A stretch of DNA of 64,000 bases from G963663315 sp965208975 (GTDB lineage: Bacteria > Pseudomonadota > Gammaproteobacteria > Arenicellales > Poriferihabitantaceae): contig CBDBQH010000003.1 of assembly GCA_965208975.1 (NCBI GenBank), positions 682,001 through 746,000 of the forward strand. Direction: 5' to 3'. The notes below the pieces were generated by a model, which made no database searches, was not told the origin of the DNA, and saw only the letters and a program-made list of their open reading frames with translations. The position numbers and the translations under genes were made by a program. Of the stretch, positions 30,698 through 38,708 are shown piece by piece; within the stretch, counting starts at the first letter, position 1, and every line of letters starts with the position of its first letter.

Positions 30698-30998
30698 TAT
30701 CTGGCAAACAGGAATGGGACCCACCTTAAGGAACTGTAGCAAAAAGGGAAGTCACGGTTGAAGTTCAACGAATCTGAATGGGCGGATTATAGTGTCTGTC
30801 CAATGAAAATGCAAAAACAAATCATCGAATTTCACATTCCGGCAATACCCCGCGCTACCGTAGGAGCAGGCCACTTGCCTGCCCGCCAACTGATGGAAGG
30901 TGTCTGTTCTTGACAATGTTTCTTGCGTCAAACTGCCGATTGCGGTACGCTCCGCAACCCCACTTCACCGGGCAATCTACAGATTTTCTGCAAGATAT

Positions 30999-31075
30999 GG
31001 CTACGTAGCTCAGCTGGTTAGAGCACATCACTCATAATGATGGGGTCCCCTGTTCGAATCAGGGCGTAGCCACCA
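30999..31075 (+). tRNA. tRNA-Met (anticodon CAT, elongator type)
   Basis: A 77-nt cloverleaf with acceptor GGCTACG / CGTAGCC, D arm GCTCAGCTGGTTAGAGC, anticodon loop ACTCATAA, TpsiC loop TTCGAATC and an encoded CCA. The paired first base pair (G-C) marks the elongator rather than the initiator. A single tRNA gene next to an accessory cassette could be an integration point, but I found no duplicated 3' end. Confidence 0.96.
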
Positions 31076-31251
31076 CATTCACCAACCCACTCCCGGGAGT
31101 TGACACCTGTTACTCTTCAAAAAACTGGATGACATCGCTTCGCAATACAGCGATAATGAAGCGGAGCGAAAACTGTAAGGTCCACGACAAGCTATTTCAA
31201 TCTTTATAATATCTCCCAAAATCACGCCGCCTGAATGATACGCCGTACTCC

Positions 31252-31590
31252 ATGAGCCAGATCACTACACATATACTGGATCTGTCCCACGGGACACCCG
31301 CCCGGGGAGTGGCGGCAACACTCTGGCGGGGCGCCGGAACGGACCGGGTCGAGCTCGCGAAGGGAGTCACCGACACGGACGGGCGGATCGCGGGATGGCT
31401 CAGTGGCGAGACACTGCCCGGCGGCGCCTACAGTATTACTTTCGCTTCTGGCCGCTATTTCGCGGCTCAGGGAGTGGACACATTTTATCCACATGTGGAG
31501 ATCATCTTCGATGTAGCGAAGGGCGGGGCACATTATCATGTCCCTTTGCTAATCAGTCCGTGGGGCTACTCCACCTACCGCGGCAGCTGA
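31252..31590 (+). CDS. uraH: 5-hydroxyisourate hydrolase
   Basis: A transthyretin-like enzyme that opens the ring of 5-hydroxyisourate in urate breakdown. The 112-residue protein has the N-terminal THILDLSHGTPA, DTDGRIAGWL with the conserved arginine, and the family's C-terminal signature GYSTYRGS. HYHVPLLISP supplies another active-site histidine. No signal peptide is seen. The following gene encodes a BMP-type binding protein, which often binds nucleosides or purines, so the two may belong to purine use. Uricase and OHCU decarboxylase are not in the window. Confidence 0.93.
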   Translation: MSQITTHILDLSHGTPARGVAATLWRGAGTDRVELAKGVTDTDGRIAGWLSGETLPGGAYSITFASGRYFAAQGVDTFYPHVEIIFDVAKGGAHYHVPLLISPWGYSTYRGS

Positions 31591-31678
31591 TTCAAGGAAG
31601 CCGATCAAACATGCAACCCGGGAATCATAAAAAATCCTGAAACCCAACCTGTCAACCGATACTCACGAGGTATTCACT

Positions 31679-32752
31679 ATGCACAAAAGAACACTGATCA
31701 AGACTCTTGCGGGAGTCACACTATCTGTTTCATTAGGCTGGGGCGCCGCTCAGGCCGAGGACATCAAGGCCGGGTTTGTCTATGTCGGCCCGGTGGGGGA
31801 CCATGGCTGGACCTACCGCCACGACAAAGGGCGATTACAACTGGAAGAAGAGCTCGGCGTCAAGACCTCGTTTGTAGAGAGTGTGGCCGAAGGCGCGGAC
31901 GCGGAACGGGTTATCCGCAAGCTCGCGTCCAGCGGACACAACATCATCTTCACGACCTCGTTCGGCTATATGAACCCGACCCTGAAGGTGGCGGAACAGT
32001 TTCCCGATGTGAAGTTCGAACATGCCACCGGATACAAGCGCAGTGACAATCTCAGCACCTACTCCGCGCGCTTTTATGAAGGCCGTTCGGTCATCGGCAC
32101 GATTGCCGGTCATGTAACCAAAACCGAAGTAGTCGGATATATCGCGTCATTCCCGATTCCGGAAGTCATCCGTGGCATCAACGCATTCACTTTAAGCCTG
32201 CGTAAGGTGAACCCGGATGCGGTCGTAAAAGTGGTATGGGTCAATTCCTGGTATGATCCGGGCAAGGAGGGGGATGCCGCCAAAGCGCTGATTGACCAGG
32301 GGGCTGACATCATTGCCCAGCATACTGACTCTCCGGCGCCATTGCAGGTAGCGGAACAACGTGGGGTTCATGCTTTCGGGCAGGCTTCCGACATGAAGGC
32401 GTTTGCTCCAACTGCCCAGCTGACCGCCATTGTCAACGACTGGGGGCCGTATTATGTGAGCCGGGTGCGGGCGCTGATGGACGGCGCCTGGGAGAGTACG
32501 AATACCTGGGATGGCATTGATCCCGGCATGGTAGTGATCGCGCCTTACGGAGAGGCGGTGCCGGAAGATGCGCGGGCCGCCGCCGATGCAGTCATTGCGG
32601 GTATCCGCGATGGCAGCCTGCATCCGTTCCAGGGACCCATCCGCAATCAGGCGGGCGAATCAGTAATCGGGGAAGGTGAAACACTGGACGATGGCGCCCT
32701 GCACGGCATGAACTACTATGTCGAAGGAGTGCAGGGAGAAATTCCGCAGTAG
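31679..32752 (+). CDS. BMP-family ABC transporter substrate-binding protein
   Basis: The 357-residue protein has a signal peptide (1-26, cleaved at AQA-ED) and a periplasmic binding fold of the basic membrane protein (Bmp/Med) family: KAGFVYVGPVGDHGWTY, IIFTTSFGYMNPT, NPDAVVKVVWVNSWYDP, GADIIAQHTDSPAPLQ. Relatives bind nucleosides or purine derivatives. GAGG lies 9 nt before the ATG. No permease or ATPase gene follows, so it is an orphan binding protein or depends on a transporter elsewhere. uraH upstream suggests a purine-type ligand (inference). A strong hairpin terminator ends it. Confidence 0.88.
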   Translation: MHKRTLIKTLAGVTLSVSLGWGAAQAEDIKAGFVYVGPVGDHGWTYRHDKGRLQLEEELGVKTSFVESVAEGADAERVIRKLASSGHNIIFTTSFGYMNPTLKVAEQFPDVKFEHATGYKRSDNLSTYSARFYEGRSVIGTIAGHVTKTEVVGYIASFPIPEVIRGINAFTLSLRKVNPDAVVKVVWVNSWYDPGKEGDAAKALIDQGADIIAQHTDSPAPLQVAEQRGVHAFGQASDMKAFAPTAQLTAIVNDWGPYYVSRVRALMDGAWESTNTWDGIDPGMVVIAPYGEAVPEDARAAADAVIAGIRDGSLHPFQGPIRNQAGESVIGEGETLDDGALHGMNYYVEGVQGEIPQ

Positions 32753-32771
32753 CCTTCCGTTTAATCTCACA

Positions 32772-32805
32772 GCGAAAAAAGCCTTATGGAGGAGGCTTTT
32801 TTCGC
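32772..32805 (+). terminator. Rho-independent terminator after the BMP gene
   Basis: GCGAAAAAAGCCT and AGGCTTTTTTCGC form a perfect 13-bp stem around an 8-nt loop. The T-rich right arm can serve as the U-tract. It is 20 nt past the stop and separates this gene from trxA. Confidence 0.85.
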
Positions 32806-32837
32806 GTTATTAAAAATAATCTGCAAAACAAATTACC

Positions 32838-33167
32838 ATGTCTGAAAATATTGTACACGTAAGCGACGAATCATTCGAGCGGGAAGTCCTCAATGCAACC
32901 GGGCCGGTCCTGATTGACTATTGGGCGGAATGGTGTGGTCCGTGCAAAATGATCGCGCCAATCATCGACGAGCTCGCGCAAGAGTACGGGGACAAGATCA
33001 AGATTGCCAAACTCAACATTGATGAAAACCCGCAAACCCCTCCCCGCTACGGAATTCGTGGAATCCCCACCCTGATGCTGTTCAAGAACGGAAATGTTGA
33101 GGCAACCAAAGTAGGGGCGGTTTCAAAATCTCAACTCGCCGCGTTTATCGACAGTAATCTCGAATAA
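32838..33167 (+). CDS. trxA: Thioredoxin
   Basis: A 109-residue cytoplasmic disulphide reductase with the active site WCGPCKM (about residues 32-38), LNIDENPQTPPRYGIRGIPTL with the cis-proline, and no extra domains. The size matches E. coli TrxA. It is transcribed alone between a strong terminator and a converging gene. I see no clear Shine-Dalgarno sequence within 12 nt of the ATG. Confidence 0.97.
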   Translation: MSENIVHVSDESFEREVLNATGPVLIDYWAEWCGPCKMIAPIIDELAQEYGDKIKIAKLNIDENPQTPPRYGIRGIPTLMLFKNGNVEATKVGAVSKSQLAAFIDSNLE

Positions 33168-33231
33168 TTGCAGGAAATTCCAGCGTCCGCGCCCTGCCCT
33201 GGCATGGTCGCCCGGCTTGTATAACCGGGGT

Positions 33232-34314
33232 TCAGTAACCCAGGTCGGGATTGACCCGGTTCTGCAATGATTCGCCAGCCAGATAGCGTTTCATGTTCTC
33301 AAAAAACACCGACAAGGTCATTGGAACGTACGCATTTCCGTCATCTGCGGAAATATGGGGGGTGACAATCAGGTTGGGTATGTTCCAGTAAGGGGAGTCT
33401 GGCGGCAAGGGTTCCTGATCGAACACATCCAGAATCGCGCCCGAGAGAGAACTATCTTTCAGTTTTTCAATCAGCGCTGGATAGTCAATCACCGCGGCGC
33501 GCCCGATATTGACCAGCCCGGCGCCTGGTTTGAGCAGACCCAGGCGATGCCGGTTCAGCAGATTTCGGGTTTCGTCAGTCAACGGGGTGACCACAAACAC
33601 AAAATCAGCCTCAGGCAATACCTGTTCCAGCTGCTCCACAGATACCATTTGATCGACCTGAGCAACCGGGCGACCATGGCGTGAGACTCCAATCACGTGG
33701 ATGCCAATGGCTTTGGCATGAGAAGCTACGGACTTGCCAATGCTGCCAACCCCGATCAGGACCAGGGTTTTGCCGGCGATCGGTGTTGAATAAATCGAAT
33801 CGTAGAGAGCGCTGCGCTGATTATGGACAATGGTCGGCATGGCATTATGCAGCATCAGTATCGACATCAGCCCGAACTCACCCCCCTTCGCTGCATGTAC
33901 GCCCTTGTTGTTGGTCAGCTGTACGCCATCGGGCAGCCAGCTCATCGGGGTCAGATGCTCAACCCCGGCGCCAATAATATGAATCCATTTCAGGTTGGGC
34001 GCCCGCTCAGCGAGATTCCCGGTCGGCAGATCCCAGGTCACCAACACTTCGGCATCAGCCATCGACGTATCGAAATGATCCGTGTCCCAGTCGATGAAAA
34101 CATCCAGCCGCCGGGCAATATCAGGATAATCGCTGGCGCTGCGCTGGTATCTTTGCCGGGTGATGGTGAAGACGGCCTCGCCCTCCACGGTATTCGGAAA
34201 GGTATCGGCAGAGAAGTGGTTGTTCTTGATATGAACCCTGGTTTTGCGTGAAGTGGTCACTGGCGGAGTCGCTATAGATGTCGGATTAAAATGACGGTTC
34301 TGGTCAAGCCGCAA
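33232..34314 (-). CDS. D-2-hydroxyacid dehydrogenase (NAD-binding)
   Basis: The 360-residue protein has the two-domain fold of D-isomer 2-hydroxyacid dehydrogenases: IGVGSIGKSVASHAKA (Rossmann P-loop), the catalytic Arg in NIGRAAVIDY, the Glu in DVFDQEPLP and the His in VTPHISAD. The substrate is unknown. The start is TTG 34314: AAAGGA lies 5 nt upstream, and the codon overlaps the end of the upstream Rieske oxygenase gene by 11 nt. GTG 34260 is an alternative. The overlap places it in the oxygenase operon, so it may act on a product of ring or side-chain oxidation. Confidence 0.87.
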   Translation of the reverse strand: MRLDQNRHFNPTSIATPPVTTSRKTRVHIKNNHFSADTFPNTVEGEAVFTITRQRYQRSASDYPDIARRLDVFIDWDTDHFDTSMADAEVLVTWDLPTGNLAERAPNLKWIHIIGAGVEHLTPMSWLPDGVQLTNNKGVHAAKGGEFGLMSILMLHNAMPTIVHNQRSALYDSIYSTPIAGKTLVLIGVGSIGKSVASHAKAIGIHVIGVSRHGRPVAQVDQMVSVEQLEQVLPEADFVFVVTPLTDETRNLLNRHRLGLLKPGAGLVNIGRAAVIDYPALIEKLKDSSLSGAILDVFDQEPLPPDSPYWNIPNLIVTPHISADDGNAYVPMTLSVFFENMKRYLAGESLQNRVNPDLGY

Positions 34315-35653
34315 CCGTTCCTTTCGTTTTTTTCAGTTCGCTGATGATGAAGTCGTCACGCGCCTGGCCTTTACGTTCGTCCCCCTGAAAAATGACATCC
34401 ATAACCTGATCATTTATCTGCCGCAGATAGTCGCTGTCGTTTAGCGATTCGCTGGCCGGAGCATGTACCACCGTATCGCTGCCGTAAGTCGGAATTGCCC
34501 CCGGCTGCAAATCGGCCGGCTGGGGCGGCGGCTTGCCTTTGGCCAGATCGCGGGCCAATCGCCGTAGTCGCCGCCGGTAAAGAATAACCCCGCGATCTGC
34601 CGCAACCAGATGCTCTTTGGAATGTTCGGAGATAGCGCCCATTCCTTCAACCGCCTCCACGTCTCCCGGGCTGGCTTGCTTTTCCTCGTAAGTGCGGGAC
34701 ATGACCTCGCCCTGTTCGATTCTCTCGATCCCCTCCCGGGTATTGAACTCCGGCGGGTCTCCGCGCGCCCCGAAGTTAGCCCAGGCGTAAGCGATGCAGC
34801 GCTCGTCATCCACCGGAACCACCCAGCGCGTGAACGCGCTTCGCCCGAAATACTTTACCTGAGTCCCATCGGTCGCGAAGGCGGCCCCTGATTGGGTGAA
34901 ATTCGGCAGAATCAATTCGTTCACCCGCACCCAGGCATTCTCGTGCACACGTCTTGTCGCCGTGCCCAGAAAACGGATCTGGTTACGCTCATAAAACTGA
35001 TATTCACCCACCACGCCGAAGCCGTCTGTGAACTGCTTCTGGTGTAAAAACGCGGTGTGCACCGGATCCACGATCGCGTCAAGCACCTGAATCCAGTTAC
35101 AGTTGAACGCCGCCGCATAAGGAGTCATCACCATGTCGGGCAGATCATAGACATCGTAGTGAGGAAATCGGGGCTTTTCCTGTGGCGGTCCCAGCCAGGC
35201 GAAAATCAACCCGCGGAACTCAGTCACCGGATAGGCGCCGAGGCGTCTGGATTGTCGAATATTCGCGGCGCTATCGGAATTTCCGGGTTGTCCGGGAATT
35301 TCGAGTATGGAGCCATCAATATCGAATAACCAGCCGTGATAGCAGCAGCGAATCCCGCGGGTTTCACAATGGCCGAATTCCAGCGAAGCCCGGCGGTGAG
35401 GACAGTTTTTGTGAACCAGCCCGATACGGCCACTGTGGTCACGGAACAGAACCAGGTCTTCGCCCATCACCCGCACCCGCTTCGGGCGATCTTTCAACTC
35501 TGCCGTGAGCGCCACCGGATGCCAGTAGCGCCGCATCAACTCCCCCATCACAGTACCAGCGCCGGTCTCGGCCAGTTCATGATCATGGTCCCCCGAAAAA
35601 CTCTGGTGGTAACCGCAATAGGGCTGGAAGTTTTCTTTATCTCGTGACAACAT
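34304..35653 (-). CDS. Rieske non-haem iron oxygenase, large subunit
   Basis: The 449-residue protein has an N-terminal Rieske [2Fe-2S] site (CPHRRASLEFGH then CCYHGW) and a C-terminal mononuclear iron site (DPVHTAFLHQKQF). Proteins of this phthalate/vanillate type hydroxylate or demethylate aromatic or small organic substrates. It is followed by a hydroxyacid dehydrogenase with an 11-nt overlap and preceded by a small Rieske ferredoxin gene 35 nt away, giving oxygenase plus electron carrier. No reductase is present. The substrate cannot be told from sequence. Confidence 0.9.
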   Translation of the reverse strand: MLSRDKENFQPYCGYHQSFSGDHDHELAETGAGTVMGELMRRYWHPVALTAELKDRPKRVRVMGEDLVLFRDHSGRIGLVHKNCPHRRASLEFGHCETRGIRCCYHGWLFDIDGSILEIPGQPGNSDSAANIRQSRRLGAYPVTEFRGLIFAWLGPPQEKPRFPHYDVYDLPDMVMTPYAAAFNCNWIQVLDAIVDPVHTAFLHQKQFTDGFGVVGEYQFYERNQIRFLGTATRRVHENAWVRVNELILPNFTQSGAAFATDGTQVKYFGRSAFTRWVVPVDDERCIAYAWANFGARGDPPEFNTREGIERIEQGEVMSRTYEEKQASPGDVEAVEGMGAISEHSKEHLVAADRGVILYRRRLRRLARDLAKGKPPPQPADLQPGAIPTYGSDTVVHAPASESLNDSDYLRQINDQVMDVIFQGDERKGQARDDFIISELKKTKGTVAA

Positions 35654-35688
35654 TGAATTCCCTCCGAATCAAATGCAAGCTCTCTACC

Positions 35689-36006
35689 TCATACACCGAC
35701 CCAGACTATACCATCTTCAATCTTGACTGAATACACCGCCAGGTCGACGACCGCCGGAAGAGTTAATGCCTTGCCGGTTCGTATATCAAATAAAGCCTGA
35801 TGCAGCGGACACTCGATACAGCCATCCTCGATCATCCCATCTGAAAGCGAGGCATATTCATGGGTACAGATGTCATCTACGGCAAAAGCCTGATCGCCCA
35901 GTTTACAAAGGGCGATCCATTGATCACCAATCCTGACCTGGGTAGGTTCTTCGTCATCCAGTTGCGAGAATGGTACGGCGCGATGCCATTGAAGTGGCGT
36001 GGTCAT
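35689..36006 (-). CDS. Rieske-type ferredoxin
   Basis: The 105-residue protein has both Rieske cluster motifs, CTHEYA and CPLHQALFD, with the usual spacing, and matches the ferredoxin subunit of ring-hydroxylating oxygenases (BphF/NirD type). It would pass electrons to the oxygenase encoded 35 nt downstream. ATG 36006 is used; the frame runs to 36111 through a repetitive region and is rejected. Confidence 0.88.
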   Translation of the reverse strand: MTTPLQWHRAVPFSQLDDEEPTQVRIGDQWIALCKLGDQAFAVDDICTHEYASLSDGMIEDGCIECPLHQALFDIRTGKALTLPAVVDLAVYSVKIEDGIVWVGV

Positions 36007-36063
36007 TGTGCTGAACCGATGTTGAAAAAAATCGCAGACTATACCCGTTATCCGACCCGAGTC

Positions 36064-36100
36064 AAGCAGAAAATAAGCAGAAAATAAGCAGAAAATAAGC
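36064..36100. repeat. Tandem 11-bp repeat (AAGCAGAAAAT) upstream of the ferredoxin gene
   Basis: Three and a half perfect copies of AAGCAGAAAAT lie between the divergent ferredoxin and hsdR starts. They may modulate promoter spacing by slippage (phase variation) for either gene, but no promoter boxes are clear. Confidence 0.8.
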
Positions 36101-36161
36101 GGTTGCGTCATTCAGGCTCCGGCTGTATCGTCCGGGGTGACCGATTGATTTTCTTCTTCAC

Positions 36162-38699
36162 ATGAACGAACCCACTGCCCGAATCAAGATCAACAAGCTG
36201 CTTGAGCAATCCGGCTGGCGTTTCTTCGACGAGGAAGGCGGACCCGGCAATATTCTCCTTGAACACGGCGCCGCGATCAATGAGTCTGATCTGGATGCTT
36301 TGGGTAATGACTTCGAAAGCGCCAGCAAGGGTCGGATTGATTTCCTGCTGCTTGACGCCAAAGGCTTCCCGCTGATCGTGCTGGAAGCCAAGGCCGAAGA
36401 CAAAAACCCCCTGGTCGGCAAAGAACAGGCCCGCAGGTACGCCCGTTCCCAGAACTGCCGCTTCTGCCTGCTTTCCAACGGTAACCTGCACTATTTCTGG
36501 GACCTTGAACGCGGCAATCCCTGGATCATCACCACCTTCCCGACTCCAGACTCGGTGGCTGGCTGCAAACAGGTTACGCCCAACCCGAAACGCCTGATTG
36601 ATGAGCCGGTTGGTGACGACTATATCGTCCTGACCCAGCGACCCGGCTATGCCGCCGAGGCGGCCTGGAAGAACCCGACCGAGCGGCCCGGCTTCATTCA
36701 GGCCAACAACCTGCGCTTCCTGCGCGCCTACCAGATCAACGCGATTCACGCATTGCAGCGTTCGGTACAGGCAGGCAGTGACCGCTTTCTTTTCGAGATG
36801 GCGACAGGAACCGGAAAAACCCTGACCGCGGCGGCGGTCATCAAGCTGTTTCTACGCTCCGGCAACGCTGGCCGGGCGCTGTTCCTGGTGGATCGGCTGG
36901 AACTGGAAGAACAGGCCCGAAAAGCGTTTGTCGGACTCCTGTCGGCGGACTTCTCTACGGTCATCTATAAGGAAAAACGGGATGACTGGCGGAAAGCCGA
37001 GATCGTGGTCAGTACCGTGCAATCGCTGTTGTTCAACAACAAATACCAGCGACTGTTTTCACCGACGGACTTCGATCTGGTCATATCCGACGAAGCTCAT
37101 CGCTCAATAGGCGGTAACGCCCGTGCCGTGTTCGACTATTTTGTCGGCTACAAACTCGGTCTGACCGCAACACCCCGCGACTATCTGAAAGGCGCTGCCG
37201 CCGAAGTCGGCGCTGGAGCCCGCGACCCGCGTGAAAGCGAACGCCGGTTATTGCTCGACACCTACCGCACTTTTGGTTGCGAGAGTGGACAACCAACCTT
37301 TCGCTATTCATTGCTGGATGGCGTCAGGGACGGATTCCTGATCAACCCGACCGTGATTGACGCCCGTACCGATGTGACAACCCGGCTTCTCTCCGAAGAC
37401 GGATTCGTCGTTTCCATCACGGACGACACCGGTGATGACCGGGAGGAAACCTGGAAACAGCGCCAGTTCGAGCAACGATTTTTCTCCGAGTCCACCAACC
37501 AGATTCTCTGCAAGACCTTCCTTGACCATGCGCTGCGTGATCCGATCAGCCGCGAGATCGGGAAATCCATTATCTTTGCCGTCAGTCAGAACCACGCAGC
37601 CAGATTGACGCAAATACTCAATCAGATGGCCGACCGTCTGTTTCCGGGGAAATATCAGTCAGATTTTGCGGCACAGGTGACCTCGCAAATCCAGGACGCG
37701 CAGAGATTCACGGTCAATTTCGCCAATAACAACCTGCTGGGTTCGGCCAACTTCCTGCCCGAATACAAGACCAGCAAGGCTCGCGTCTGTGTCACGGTTG
37801 GCATGATGACCACCGGCTACGACTGTACCGATATTCTCAATCTCGGTCTGTTCCGTCCCATCTTCTCACCCACCGACTTTATCCAGATCAAGGGGCGCGG
37901 CACCCGCCGACACAACTTTCTCGAACTGCTGTTCGACAATGAACGGAAAGGCTACGTTACGCAACCGGAAAAAACCGCGTTCAAACTGTTTGATTTCTTT
38001 GGCAACTGCGAATACTTCGAGACCGAATTCAATTATGACGAGGTGATCCAGCTACCCCGGCCAAAGACGGGGACCGGGAAAAGCAATGCAACCGATGGAA
38101 CGGTCAGGCTTGATGGTTCTTATGAGCATCTGGGGGCCGATATTCTCAACTCGATACAGGAAGAAAAAATCGGTCACGAAGGCATGAAAATTGATCGGAT
38201 GTTCTTCGATCAGTTCGCAGATGCAGTGCGGGAAGACCCGACCATTGTCGAGGCGGTCAAAGCCGGGCAATGGGACCGTGTCATTGACTATGTCAATCGC
38301 GAGGTGTTCGACCGACCCGAGGAATACTACAACCTGGAAAAGCTGAGAAAAGCCGCCGCAACCGACCGGCGACTGACCCTGCGAGAAATTCTGGAAAAGG
38401 TCTTCAACCTCATCCCGCGCTTCAAATCCAGGGATGAACTGCTGGAAGAAGAATTCACCAAGTTCGTCACCGATTACAAACCGCAGGAAGCCAAATCCAT
38501 CCCGGCCATCCGCAACTATTTCAAAGCCTACGTCACCAGTGATTATATCCGGCACATTATCGAGAATCGGGACTATACCGATCTCGCCACCAACCCGACC
38601 TTCTCCACCCGTGACTTCACGGCAGTACCAGAGAAATACCGTGGCCTGATTCCCGAGTATGTCAAAGATTACGTATCATTGAACCAGTTCACGATGTAG
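36162..38699 (+). CDS. hsdR: Type I restriction enzyme R subunit
   Basis: The 845-residue protein has an N-terminal PD-(D/E)XK nuclease (D60 in GRIDFLLLD, E75-x-K77 in VLEAKAE), Walker A MATGTGKT at 213-220, DEAH at 310-313, LTATPRD (motif III) and a helicase C-terminal part with KGRGTRRHN. The EcoEI-type layout is clear. It translocates and cuts unmodified DNA with its M and S partners. hsdMS begins 9 nt downstream. All catalytic motifs are intact, so the system looks active. Confidence 0.95.
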   Translation: MNEPTARIKINKLLEQSGWRFFDEEGGPGNILLEHGAAINESDLDALGNDFESASKGRIDFLLLDAKGFPLIVLEAKAEDKNPLVGKEQARRYARSQNCRFCLLSNGNLHYFWDLERGNPWIITTFPTPDSVAGCKQVTPNPKRLIDEPVGDDYIVLTQRPGYAAEAAWKNPTERPGFIQANNLRFLRAYQINAIHALQRSVQAGSDRFLFEMATGTGKTLTAAAVIKLFLRSGNAGRALFLVDRLELEEQARKAFVGLLSADFSTVIYKEKRDDWRKAEIVVSTVQSLLFNNKYQRLFSPTDFDLVISDEAHRSIGGNARAVFDYFVGYKLGLTATPRDYLKGAAAEVGAGARDPRESERRLLLDTYRTFGCESGQPTFRYSLLDGVRDGFLINPTVIDARTDVTTRLLSEDGFVVSITDDTGDDREETWKQRQFEQRFFSESTNQILCKTFLDHALRDPISREIGKSIIFAVSQNHAARLTQILNQMADRLFPGKYQSDFAAQVTSQIQDAQRFTVNFANNNLLGSANFLPEYKTSKARVCVTVGMMTTGYDCTDILNLGLFRPIFSPTDFIQIKGRGTRRHNFLELLFDNERKGYVTQPEKTAFKLFDFFGNCEYFETEFNYDEVIQLPRPKTGTGKSNATDGTVRLDGSYEHLGADILNSIQEEKIGHEGMKIDRMFFDQFADAVREDPTIVEAVKAGQWDRVIDYVNREVFDRPEEYYNLEKLRKAAATDRRLTLREILEKVFNLIPRFKSRDELLEEEFTKFVTDYKPQEAKSIPAIRNYFKAYVTSDYIRHIIENRDYTDLATNPTFSTRDFTAVPEKYRGLIPEYVKDYVSLNQFTM

Positions 38700-38708
38700 C
38701 GCTTGTAT

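Noticed and set aside
30698..30998. RiPP precursor gene upstream of the PqqD-like gene
   Set aside because: I found no small frame with a ribosome site and leader/core pattern in either direction in these 300 bp.
30999..31075. tRNA-Met as an integration site
   Set aside because: No second copy of the tRNA 3' end and no integrase gene were seen.
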